64,000 nucleotides of DNA from Methylobacillus sp. MM3 (GTDB taxonomy: Bacteria > Pseudomonadota > Gammaproteobacteria > Burkholderiales > Methylophilaceae). A model generated the notes under the pieces. That model made no database searches, was not told the origin of the DNA, and was given only the letters and a program-made list of their open reading frames with translations. Shown piece after piece: positions 51,351 through 59,379 of this stretch (its first letter is position 1; the number at the start of each line of letters is the position of its first letter). The position numbers were made by a program, and so were the translations under genes. The DNA is taken from contig NZ_LXTQ01000050.1 of the NCBI RefSeq assembly GCF_001645185.1, positions 62,001 to 126,000 of the forward strand, read 5' to 3'.

Positions 51351-52375
51351 CACGGTTGTTTTTTCAATGTCCGGATGCGTTCTTCCGTGGCCGGGTGCGT
51401 GGAGAGGTAATCCATCCAGCCGGCTTGCCCATCCTCTTTTTCAGTGTGCGTTTTAACAGCGTAAGCTTCTTCCAATTTAGCCAGCATCTCGCCGAGGCGT
51501 GAAGCCGGGATACCGTTCAGCGCCAGCGTGCGTGCTGCAAAATCATCGGCGCGCCGCTCGAAATCGCGCGAATAGCGGGTTTCCAGCAGCGCGCTGGGGG
51601 CCGCCGCGAGTACCGTGCTGATATCGCCGACGTACCAAGCCATCGCCAGGCCGACCACTGAGGCTTGCAGCATCTGGCGCAGTGCGTGGCGCTCGGTGAC
51701 GTGCCCCATCTCGTGCGCCAGCACGGCGAGAATTTCCTCGTCGTTTTGCGACAGCGCCACCAGTTCATCCAGCACCACCACCGTCCCGCCCGGCAATGCA
51801 AACGCGTTCGGGCCGATGTGCGGCGCGCTGCGGAACAGAATGCGCTCCGGCTTCGCCGCCCCGTCCGGCCAGCGCATGGTACGCAAGCGGCTAACCAGCG
51901 CCTGCTGACGCGCGGAGCTTAACTGGGTGGGCTGCAACAGACGGCCATCGAAGGTTTTCAGGAACTGCCCGTCCATCACCACCAGCACGCTCTCCGGTAT
52001 CCGCTCCGCTGCCTTGCTGGCGGCATACGGCAATCCCCAGACATAAGCGGCGGCGATCAGGGCCAGCGTCACCAGCAGGGAGGCGACGGCGTACGTCCAG
52101 CGTGCCTCCATCCGTGCGACCAGCGAGGGCGCGCGACCGGAGGTTTGCAGCAGCGCATCGAACCCATTACGATCCGCCACCTCGCAACGCGCACCGTCGG
52201 CAAACAGGATCAGGCGCGGCGTATCGCCGAGCGGCGCGGGAATCTTGATATCCGCCAGCGCTTCACTGCGCTCGACCGCATCGCCGGCGACATGCAGCGC
52301 ATCGCCCTGCAATTCCAGCGTAACCGTGTGCCGGCGCGCGCTGCGCCCATCGAAATAGAATCCGGAAACGCTCAT
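51350..52375 (-). CDS. M48 family metalloprotease
   Basis: A 341-residue membrane protease with the zinc motif HEMGHVTERHAL and the third ligand Glu in FERRADDFAART, so an active gluzincin. One membrane segment near residue 100 and another around residue 235. The N-terminal 90 residues are a beta-rich domain seen in betaproteobacterial M48 proteins. Coupled to the DUF898 gene upstream (TGATG) and the methyltransferase downstream. Confidence 0.9.
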   Translation of the reverse strand: MSVSGFYFDGRSARRHTVTLELQGDALHVAGDAVERSEALADIKIPAPLGDTPRLILFADGARCEVADRNGFDALLQTSGRAPSLVARMEARWTYAVASLLVTLALIAAAYVWGLPYAASKAAERIPESVLVVMDGQFLKTFDGRLLQPTQLSSARQQALVSRLRTMRWPDGAAKPERILFRSAPHIGPNAFALPGGTVVVLDELVALSQNDEEILAVLAHEMGHVTERHALRQMLQASVVGLAMAWYVGDISTVLAAAPSALLETRYSRDFERRADDFAARTLALNGIPASRLGEMLAKLEEAYAVKTHTEKEDGQAGWMDYLSTHPATEERIRTLKKQP

Positions 52376-53406
52376 CAGATCGCGATATCGATATCGAACA
52401 TTTCAGCCATTTCCTCGCCGGTAGCGGTCGCGTTGACCTGCACGCCGGTGACGAACTCGTCCAGATCGGCGTTGACCTGCAAGGCCATGTTCTCCAGGCG
52501 ATAGCGCGCCAGGCGGATATCGGCGAATGGCTTGAACAGCCCTAGCGTAAGTATGATCAACACGAAGTTGCTGGCCATGATGCCAAACATGCCGCGCGCA
52601 CGGACATGGCTTTCAAAACCCAGCGGGCCGAGCGTGGTGTTGTTCCAGATAATGTTTTGCAGACGCGCGGCGAGATAGGGGGAAATCAGCAACAGCGCAG
52701 CGAGATACGCCAGCAGCACCAGTCCCATCGCTACAGCCACGGCCGATTCGCCGGGAAGACTCATTCCCCGAATCAGCAAGGCGGCGATGACGCCCGCCGC
52801 CGCCATCACGCCAATCAGGCTGCCGAATACGATCAGGTAAGGCTTGTAAAACGCCCCCGGCCCGGCATGAAAACCGAAGCGCTCGTTGCCGTACTGGCTG
52901 CTGTTGCCCAGGTAGCGGCGAATCTGCTGGTGCGCCAGCGGCCACAGCAAACCGATACTCATGTAGGACACCAGCGGCAGCAGCAGGAAATTGACATAGC
53001 CTTCGCCCGTTTTTCCGTGAAAGGAAAAACGCAAACCGCGATAGCTGGTGTTATGCAAACGGAAGCGGAAGGAGCGCACCAGCAGCCAGGGCATCACAGC
53101 CAGGATCAGCGCAAAAGCGACCAGCCCCGCGATAATGCTGAACTGCCCCGCCACGGAGTAAATCGCGAACAGCCCGACCGCGATGATGCGGCCTTTGAGG
53201 ATGGCGACCGGGTCGCCGTGGTAGTCGAAATTCGCGCCGACAACCGATGTGTGGCGATAAAAATACTGCATGCGCCGCACCTTGGCCCAGGCGGAATAGA
53301 TGCCCAACGTCAGCAGACTCAGGCAGAGATTGACGATCCAGATACGAAAATACTCGCCGCCACGTCCGGTGAAAACAAACGGCTCGCGCCGTAGCTCCTG
53401 ATCCAT
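52375..53406 (-). CDS. YjgN family (DUF898) membrane protein
   Basis: A 343-residue protein with about six membrane helices and repeated motifs FTGRGGEYFRIWIVNLCLSL and YSAWAKVRRMQYFYRHT, diagnostic of DUF898/YjgN. Function unknown. YjgN-M48 pairs are common. It lies 68 bases downstream of cstA. Confidence 0.9.
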   Translation of the reverse strand: MDQELRREPFVFTGRGGEYFRIWIVNLCLSLLTLGIYSAWAKVRRMQYFYRHTSVVGANFDYHGDPVAILKGRIIAVGLFAIYSVAGQFSIIAGLVAFALILAVMPWLLVRSFRFRLHNTSYRGLRFSFHGKTGEGYVNFLLLPLVSYMSIGLLWPLAHQQIRRYLGNSSQYGNERFGFHAGPGAFYKPYLIVFGSLIGVMAAAGVIAALLIRGMSLPGESAVAVAMGLVLLAYLAALLLISPYLAARLQNIIWNNTTLGPLGFESHVRARGMFGIMASNFVLIILTLGLFKPFADIRLARYRLENMALQVNADLDEFVTGVQVNATATGEEMAEMFDIDIAI

Positions 53407-53474
53407 GATGCCCCCTTATTGTTGTTGAATATTTTCTTGATGTTGTTTTGCAGGACTGCGCCGCCGTATATTGA

Positions 53475-55544
53475 TTAATCGCGCACGTAATCCTCGACCA
53501 GGCGGCTCGGAATGTGCGGCGACTCAGTCAGCGGCCGCACTGGTTTTCCGGCGATATGGCGCGCACTCACACGCAGCATGTCGAATACGATCACCCACAG
53601 CACGACGATGAAAAACATCGTCAGCCAGGCGTCCAGATGCTGATTGAAGATCAATTGCGGCGCGACGGCGGCTTTTTCCGGCGGCAACACGCCGGCTGCC
53701 AGTTTGGCTGCCATGTTGTTGGCGGCCGCGAGGAAGCCGACGCGAATATCGCTGCTGAATATCTTTTCCCATGCCGCCGCAGTCGTCACCAGCACCAGCC
53801 AGGCCAACGGCACGCCGGTAATCCATGCATGTTTCAGCTTGCCGGATTTAATCAGGATGCCGGTGCCGACGCACAACGCAATCGCAGCCAACATCTGGTT
53901 GGCAATGCCGAACAACGGCCACAGCAGATTGACGCCGCCATTGGGGTCGATCACGCCGATATACAGGAAATACCCCCAGGCGCCGACCACGATACCGCTG
54001 GTCAGGATCACCGAAGGCATCCACGAGGTTTGCCCCAGCTTCGGCCAGAAATTACCCAGCATATCCTGCAGCATGAAGCGACCGACGCGCGTACCGGCAT
54101 CCAGCGTGGTCAGAATGAACACCGCCTCGAACATGATCGCAAAGTGATACCACAAAGCCAGCATGCCGTTGCCGAACGCATTGCCAAAAATACTCGCCAT
54201 GCCCACCGCCAGCGACGGCGCACCGCCGGTGCGTGCGAACAGCGTGGTTTCGCCCATCTGACGCGCCAGCGCGTTCATCTGCTCTACCGACACCGGAAAA
54301 CCCCACGAAGATATCGTCGCCACCGCCGCGGCGGCCTCCTTGCCGACAATGCCAGCGGGGCTGTTGATGGCGAAGTAAACGCCGGGCTCCAGCACCGTGG
54401 CCGCAATCAGCGCCATGATGGCGACAAAGGATTCCAGCGCCATGCCGCCGTAGCCGATCATGCGAATGTCGCGCTCGTTGGCGAGCAGTTTGGGCGTCGT
54501 GCCGGAAGCGATCAACGCATGGAAGCCGGAAATTGCACCGCAGGCGATGGTGATGAACACAAACGGGAATAGCGTGCCGCCGAAAATCGGCCCGGTGCCG
54601 TCGATAAACTGCGTCAGCGCCGGCATTTTGATCTCGGGCTGGAGAATGGCGATGGCGATGGCGAGCAAAATCACCGTACCCAATTTCATGAACGTGGAAA
54701 GGTAATCGCGCGGCGCCAGCAGCAGCCATACCGGTAAAATCGCCGCCGCGAAGCCGTAGGCAATCACGCCCCAGGCAAGCGGGAGGCCTTCATGATCGAA
54801 CAACGCGCGCAGCGTGGCGTTGTGATCCACCCAACCGCCGCTGACCACCGCCAACAGCAACAGGATAACCCCAAGCAGCGAGCCTTCCAGCACTCGCCCG
54901 GGGCGAATATTGCGCATGTACAGGCCGACAATCATTGCAATGGGAATCGTCGCCGCCACCGTGGAAGTCGCCCACGGGCTGTGTTTCATCGCATTCACCA
55001 CCACCAGGCCCAGCACCGCGATCAGGATGATCATGATGGCAAATGTGCCGATCAGCGCCGCAAATCCGCCCACCGGCCCCAGCTCGTCCCGCGCCATCTG
55101 CCCCAGACTGCGCCCGTCTCGTCGCATGGAAAAAAACAGCGTCACCATGTCCTGAACACAACCGCCTAGCACTGCACCGACCAGTATCCACAAGGTGCCG
55201 GGCAGATAACCGAACTGCGCCGCCAGCGTCGGCCCGATCAGCGGCCCCGGCCCGGCAATCGCCGCAAAATGATGTCCGAAAACGATCCATTTATTGGTCG
55301 GCACGAAATCGCGCCCGTTATCGAAGCGCTCCGCAGGCGTCGCACGCGTTTCATCCAGTACCAGCACTTTCGCCGCAATCCACGCCGCATAAAAACGGTA
55401 GGCAATTGCAAAAACGCACGCCGCCGCCGTAATGAACCAGATGGCATTGATGCTCTCGCCGCGGTTAAGGGCAATCCCTCCCACCGCCGACGCCCCGAGC
55501 AACGCCACGGTCAACCAGCCAATCTTCCCCATGAGACTCTTCAT
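53475..55544 (-). CDS. cstA: CstA-type carbon starvation protein, pyruvate/peptide transporter
   Basis: A 689-residue inner-membrane protein with many helices and the family signatures FGHHFAAIAGPGPLIGPTLA and FITIACGAISGFHALIASGT, cut to fit. CstA/BtsT proteins are proton-driven pyruvate importers; some are linked to peptide use in starvation. The partner YbdD is present at the end of the same leftward gene set. No CRP site could be assigned. Confidence 0.95.
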   Translation of the reverse strand: MKSLMGKIGWLTVALLGASAVGGIALNRGESINAIWFITAAACVFAIAYRFYAAWIAAKVLVLDETRATPAERFDNGRDFVPTNKWIVFGHHFAAIAGPGPLIGPTLAAQFGYLPGTLWILVGAVLGGCVQDMVTLFFSMRRDGRSLGQMARDELGPVGGFAALIGTFAIMIILIAVLGLVVVNAMKHSPWATSTVAATIPIAMIVGLYMRNIRPGRVLEGSLLGVILLLLAVVSGGWVDHNATLRALFDHEGLPLAWGVIAYGFAAAILPVWLLLAPRDYLSTFMKLGTVILLAIAIAILQPEIKMPALTQFIDGTGPIFGGTLFPFVFITIACGAISGFHALIASGTTPKLLANERDIRMIGYGGMALESFVAIMALIAATVLEPGVYFAINSPAGIVGKEAAAAVATISSWGFPVSVEQMNALARQMGETTLFARTGGAPSLAVGMASIFGNAFGNGMLALWYHFAIMFEAVFILTTLDAGTRVGRFMLQDMLGNFWPKLGQTSWMPSVILTSGIVVGAWGYFLYIGVIDPNGGVNLLWPLFGIANQMLAAIALCVGTGILIKSGKLKHAWITGVPLAWLVLVTTAAAWEKIFSSDIRVGFLAAANNMAAKLAAGVLPPEKAAVAPQLIFNQHLDAWLTMFFIVVLWVIVFDMLRVSARHIAGKPVRPLTESPHIPSRLVEDYVRD

Positions 55545-55587
55545 TTTTTCAGGCTATCCTGTTGGTTTTATACGCAATGGTTTGCAG

Positions 55588-55593
55588 TATAAT
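55588..55593 (+). promoter_or_regulatory. -10 box of the tRNA-Ala promoter
   Basis: A perfect TATAAT lies 17 bases before the tRNA; the -35 region (GTTTTA at 17-base spacing) is poor. Confidence 0.6.
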
Positions 55594-55610
55594 TCAGGCG
55601 TCACCTCTAT

Positions 55611-55686
<76 letters not shown>

Positions 55687-55789
55687 TTCATGCGGGTTCT
55701 AGCGATGCCATCCATCTGGTGGCATCTAGAGCTGATGTCATTTCTGATGTCATGCAAAATCGCCTGACACCTCACCCCTAATAATGCAT

Positions 55790-55815
55790 AACCCGCCGAA
55801 GCGGGTTTTGTTTTA
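55790..55815 (+). terminator. Intrinsic terminator downstream of tRNA-Ala
   Basis: AACCCGC and GCGGGTT form a 7-bp stem with a CGAA tetraloop, followed by TTTGTTTTA. Confidence 0.8.
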
Positions 55816-55859
55816 TTCGATTGCCTTCAACTACAAATTCCCCCACAAAGAAAAGTTGA

Positions 55860-55916
55860 TTGCAAAAATCGTACGTACTAGTTAGTATGATTTTTCATGC
55901 GTACTAACTAGTACGT
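55860..55916 (+). promoter_or_regulatory. Promoter with a 15-bp inverted-repeat operator pair
   Basis: ACGTACTAGTTAGTA (55873-55887) and its perfect reverse complement TACTAACTAGTACGT (55902-55916) flank a 14-base spacer. The left arm fills the spacer of a TTGCAA (55860-55865) and TAGTAT (55883-55888) promoter with 17-base spacing. The right arm lies 16 bases before the ATG. Each arm is itself nearly palindromic, as in TetR-type operators bound by two dimers. No regulator gene is adjacent. Confidence 0.7.
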
Positions 55917-55932
55917 TTTTTAGGAGAAGAAA

Positions 55933-56442
55933 ATGAAAGCTTTACTTGTTCCCTTTGCTTTTGCAGTCGCTATGGTGCCGTATGCAGTTCATGCAGAAGG
56001 AAAATTGAAGGTTGATGAAGCTATTGAGATTAATGCTCCCGCAGATGCGGTATGGTCGAAAATAAACAATTTTGGTGATCTGGGTGCTTGGCATCCAGCA
56101 GTCAAAACAACTGAGATAGTTGCAGGTAAGAATAATGAGAAGGGGGCAGTTCGTTTACTGACTCTTCAAGATAATGGAACAATTAAAGAGGAGCTGGAAG
56201 CTTACAGCTCTAAACAGCAATCCTATAGCTATAGGATAATTGAAGGTGTGTTGCCAGTTACTGACTATCATTCAACGATTATCGTTAAACCTCTGAATGC
56301 CACTTCATCCAAGGTTACTTGGAGCGGTAAATTTGATGGCAAAGATTCAACCCAAAAAGCCAGTGATGATGCTCTAACCGCAATAACAAATGTCTATAAA
56401 GGTGGGTTGAGCAACCTTAAGAAGATTACTGAAATAAAGTAA
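55933..56442 (+). CDS. Exported SRPBCC family protein (MxaD-like)
   Basis: A 169-residue protein with a signal peptide (about 1-21, VHA-EG) and a START/Bet v1-type fold of the SRPBCC superfamily: INAPADAVWSKINNFGDLGAWH is cut here, followed by the strand-rich EEL, SYSYRIIEGVLPVTDY and the long C-terminal helix. Closest in layout to MxaD and polyketide-cyclase-like proteins that hold small hydrophobic ligands. AGGAG site six bases before the ATG. AT-rich compared with the neighbours, and located in an apparent tRNA-Ala insertion. Confidence 0.83.
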   Translation: MKALLVPFAFAVAMVPYAVHAEGKLKVDEAIEINAPADAVWSKINNFGDLGAWHPAVKTTEIVAGKNNEKGAVRLLTLQDNGTIKEELEAYSSKQQSYSYRIIEGVLPVTDYHSTIIVKPLNATSSKVTWSGKFDGKDSTQKASDDALTAITNVYKGGLSNLKKITEIK

Positions 56443-56861
56443 TACCTTTGTTGACCAAAGGGCCTTGCCCTGCAAGGCCCTTCATCTGTAATGAGCGCAT
56501 TTAGTTTAAGAAATCATCAAACCTCGGTGACAAGCCATGAAGGTGTGACGGTAACTTTGACCGTAACCCGAAATACTGAGTAAGCTAAGGTAGCGTAAGA
56601 ATTGCAATGCGAAGGTCGGGAGTTCGATCCTCCTTGCCTCCACACTCCAAAGCAGTCTAACAACAACAAAGTCCACATAACTCGCATAAAACCTAGTATT
56701 AGCTTGAATTTGTGTTATTTGCTGAATGGGCAGGCACAGGAAAAACCACAATCGTCATGAGCATAGCCTCTACGATTACTAGAGGTATATTGATGAGCAA
56801 GTTATCGGTAGTGGATGGAGCAGTTCGCAGCTTTTTCACGCTCAAGACTTTATTAGACACT
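56443..56861. other. Non-coding stretch with a tRNA 3'-half fragment
   Basis: Contains a 10-bp hairpin (AAGGGCCTTG/CAAGGCCCTT, 56458-56482) just after the SRPBCC gene, without a U tract, and the tRNA fragment at 56604-56645. The rest is AT-rich with no supported gene; the frame at 56712 has a P-loop-like GTGKTT but no homologous context. Confidence 0.6.
56604..56645 (+). repeat. tRNA-Ala 3'-half-like fragment, remnant attachment site
   Basis: Bases 56604-56631 match 55645-55672 of tRNA-Ala with a single mismatch, from the anticodon through the T loop (shared core GAGTTCGATCCT). The following acceptor part differs (TTGCCTCC and CACA). With the intact tRNA it brackets about 1 kb containing the SRPBCC gene. 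Confidence 0.6.
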
Positions 56862-57782
56862 TCATGTGTCTACCTTGAATCCAGCTTCAATCCAAGCATC
56901 GATTCCACCGTGCAAAGGTCTAACGTTCGTGTAACCACGCTTGATCAATGCCTGAGCGACTTGTGCGGCGGTAACTTCATTCGGGCAAGAGCAATAGAGT
57001 ATTACCGGTGTTTCCGGGCTTATCTCCTCGAGTTCGTCCACCTTGTCTAAGGAAACGAAGCGCGCTCCAGGAATCCAACCGCTTTCAATCAGATGGGGCG
57101 CTCGCGTATCGATGATTACAGGCGATTGGCCACTCTCCTGCAATTGTTTAAGCTCCTCTACACTGATACGAGACATGCGCAGCTCCCGCAGGAATCTATG
57201 ACGCTCCCACCACTTGCTTGCGATAAACGCCACGAGTCCCGTCAGGATCAGCAAACCGCCCCACTTGCCCATAGCGGCAAGCGTTTCGAGCAATTGATCT
57301 ATGGCATTGCTGAATAGCATGCCCAAAGCAACGGCAGACCCGGCCCATAGCGCGGCCCCTAGTCCGTCCAAGATGAGAAATTGGAGAAGAGGTGTGCCGG
57401 TTGAGCCGGCGAGGGCACTCGAAATCGAGGCGAAACCAGGCACGAACTTACAGAACAGCAGTGAAGAAGGCCCGATGCGTAAGTAGAGCGCTTCTGTCTG
57501 CTTAATACACGAGTCAGGTGATAGTGAAATGCGGCATAGTTTTCCCATGATACGTCGACCATAATGTCGGCCCGCGAAGTACCAGCAGGTGTCAGCTATT
57601 AGCGCCGCTAGAGTTGCAATGACTACTAGGCTAACTGCTGAGAAATGGCCTTGACTGACGAGTGCTCCGGTCACAAGCAGCATAGGATATGCCGGGAATG
57701 GCAAGCCGCCTTGCTCGAATAGCACGTTGGCAAAAATGACAAGCAAGCCGTATTGTGTAATGAGCTCTAAGAAGGTTCGCAT
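56862..57782 (-). CDS. DedA family membrane protein fused to a rhodanese domain
   Basis: A 306-residue protein. Residues 1-185 are a DedA/SNARE-associated domain with the FANVLFEQGGLPFPAYPMLL and GRHYGRRIMGKL segments and several membrane helices. Residues 205-300 are a rhodanese domain with the active-site loop YCSCPNEVTAAQVA and the CH2A-like DTRAPHLIESG. The start at 57782 (MRTFLELITQYGLLV) is chosen; the longer frame is unlikely. The cytosolic rhodanese could move sulfur or act as a redox sensor for the membrane domain. Confidence 0.87.
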   Translation of the reverse strand: MRTFLELITQYGLLVIFANVLFEQGGLPFPAYPMLLVTGALVSQGHFSAVSLVVIATLAALIADTCWYFAGRHYGRRIMGKLCRISLSPDSCIKQTEALYLRIGPSSLLFCKFVPGFASISSALAGSTGTPLLQFLILDGLGAALWAGSAVALGMLFSNAIDQLLETLAAMGKWGGLLILTGLVAFIASKWWERHRFLRELRMSRISVEELKQLQESGQSPVIIDTRAPHLIESGWIPGARFVSLDKVDELEEISPETPVILYCSCPNEVTAAQVAQALIKRGYTNVRPLHGGIDAWIEAGFKVDT

Positions 57783-58043
57783 AATGCAAAGAAATTTGTT
57801 AGCAACGTTAGGTCTTAGGCTTGACTGCAAATGCAGGAACATAACAGCACATCCGCTGCTAAACGTGCACGTCAAGCCACTATCAGCATTATCCCCGCTC
57901 TAACGTAGGACAGAAATTTTTCTGCCATGAGCTCAGACACTGCACAGATATCCGTCTTCATTGATACCGAATTCATGCATTTGTATGATGTCCTGAATTC
58001 CCGAAGCTGCGGTCCTGACCTCGATTGAGTGGTTAGCCCAAGA

Positions 58044-58268
58044 CTAAACGGTTATACGTTCGACGATTCGCCGCACCCAAGGCGCCACTAGAGCCACCGT
58101 CGGAAAAGCAATCGGCCAGGTCGTTAAACAGCTTTTCAACCATTGCTCGAGTATCCCGGGGTGTACTCCTTGCGACGTAACAAGCACGAAAGCTGAAACA
58201 ATGCAGACCATAATGGCCGAGAGTAAGGCGCTGAAAATGATAGGTGCGAAACGAGCAGGAATATGCAT
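58044..58268 (-). CDS. DUF2798 membrane protein
   Basis: A 74-residue protein with two membrane helices and the family pattern LLSAIMVCIVSAFVLV and WPIAFPTVALVAPWVRR. Function unknown. It follows the DUF2938 gene by 54 bases and may share its MerR-controlled transcript. Confidence 0.82.
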   Translation of the reverse strand: MHIPARFAPIIFSALLSAIMVCIVSAFVLVTSQGVHPGILEQWLKSCLTTWPIAFPTVALVAPWVRRIVERITV

Positions 58269-58322
58269 GGATTCTCCTAGTATGTTTGCAATTGAAATGA
58301 ACTCATCTGATGTAGATCGCGT

Positions 58323-58814
58323 TCATGCCCAGTACATGAGTTTTGTCAGCCAGCCGGCTATATAAAGGCCAAGGCCGAACATCCCGTGCGTGATGAGGCT
58401 CTGAATTCGGGCAGCGTTGGGGCGTGGGGTGCGAGAGGCAGCAATGCCCGCTCCCATGCCTGGCTGCATTAGCAAGAAGGGAGCAGCAACGGTGCCAATA
58501 CCTACGGCGAATGCGGGACCAAGCGTTGGTTGTTTAGCCCATGCGAGCCCCCACGTTCCTATCAGCACGGCAGCAAATCCAATTCCGATCAGATAATGTG
58601 CAATCCATCCGATCTGCCCTTCTCGCGTGACAGGGGGCGAAGCCGTGATGGACTCGTGACGAAAACGCCCGTGCGCCATATACCCAATCCAGCGGCCCAC
58701 TAGCCTGTAGTCTGGGGCTGCAATGCCCAGCACCTGTTTGCGGATGAATCCCCACAAATCCATTACTGCTGTAGCTCCCAGCCCGATAATTAATATGCTT
58801 GCAAGGTAATCCAT
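58323..58814 (-). CDS. DUF2938 membrane protein
   Basis: A 163-residue protein with four membrane helices and the segment TAVMDLWGFIRKQVLG, then RLVGRWIGYMAHGRF, typical of DUF2938. Function unknown. The ATG at 58814 follows a GGGA site. It is divergent from a merR-type gene, with the operator between the two. Confidence 0.87.
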   Translation of the reverse strand: MDYLASILIIGLGATAVMDLWGFIRKQVLGIAAPDYRLVGRWIGYMAHGRFRHESITASPPVTREGQIGWIAHYLIGIGFAAVLIGTWGLAWAKQPTLGPAFAVGIGTVAAPFLLMQPGMGAGIAASRTPRPNAARIQSLITHGMFGLGLYIAGWLTKLMYWA

Positions 58815-58860
58815 AGTCCCTTCCCGTTTGTCTTCATTTGATCTTGGTGGTAGCGTACAA

Positions 58861-58878
58861 CTTGAAGTCAACTTTAAG
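58861..58878. promoter_or_regulatory. MerR-type operator in a 19-bp-spaced promoter
   Basis: CTTGAAGT-CA-ACTTTAAG is a dyad with one mismatch. On the minus strand TTGACT and TACGCT are 19 bases apart around it, the long spacing that MerR activators need. It drives the DUF2938 gene. Confidence 0.65.
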
Positions 58879-58890
58879 TCAAGAGGTAGT

Positions 58891-59334
58891 ATGGACATTG
58901 TCGAAGTAGCAAGGCTGTCGGGCGTCCCAGCTTCGACGCTACGTTTTTACGAGAGCAAGGGCTTAATACAATCTGTTGGCAGACGGGGTCTGCGTCGTCT
59001 GTTCGCGCCCCAAGTGTTGGAACAGCTTGCCCTTATTGCACTGGGACGTGCTGCAGGCTTTTCGCTGGATGAGATCGCGGGCATGTTGGTGTCCGAGGGG
59101 CGGCCGCAAATCGACCGAAAGCTGCTTACCAGCAAGGCGGATGAACTGGATAGTACAATCCGTAAGTTGAGTGCCGTTCGTGATGGATTAAGGCATGCCG
59201 CTGATTGCCCGGCGCCACATCACATGGAGTGCCCTAAGTTTCGCCGCCTGATGGCAGTGGCAGCATCTGGATCGCTTGGGGATCATAGCAAGAAGGCGCC
59301 TTCTGGAAAGCGGCGATCGTACAATTTGCTCTAA
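58891..59334 (+). CDS. MerR family transcriptional regulator
   Basis: A 147-residue regulator: an N-terminal MerR HTH (VARLSGVPASTLRFYESKGL), a short dimerisation helix and a C-terminal part with Cys in ADCPAPHHMECPKF, which may bind a metal or sense redox. The ATG at 58891 lies at the end of the AGAGG site; the longer upstream frame runs through the operator and is rejected. Divergent from the DUF2938 gene that it most likely controls. Confidence 0.88.
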   Translation: MDIVEVARLSGVPASTLRFYESKGLIQSVGRRGLRRLFAPQVLEQLALIALGRAAGFSLDEIAGMLVSEGRPQIDRKLLTSKADELDSTIRKLSAVRDGLRHAADCPAPHHMECPKFRRLMAVAASGSLGDHSKKAPSGKRRSYNLL

Positions 59335-59379
59335 CGGAGATACAGGTCTGTAAGTGGCTCACAAACTACCCAGAGATGT

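Noticed and set aside
56506-56751. 81-residue minus-strand frame with RRIELPTFALQF
   Set aside because: Antisense reading of the tRNA fragment at 56604-56645, not a gene.
56712-57050. 112-residue plus-strand frame with a GTGKTT P-loop-like motif
   Set aside because: Only one motif by chance; the rest overlaps the DedA-rhodanese gene antisense and shows no ATPase features.
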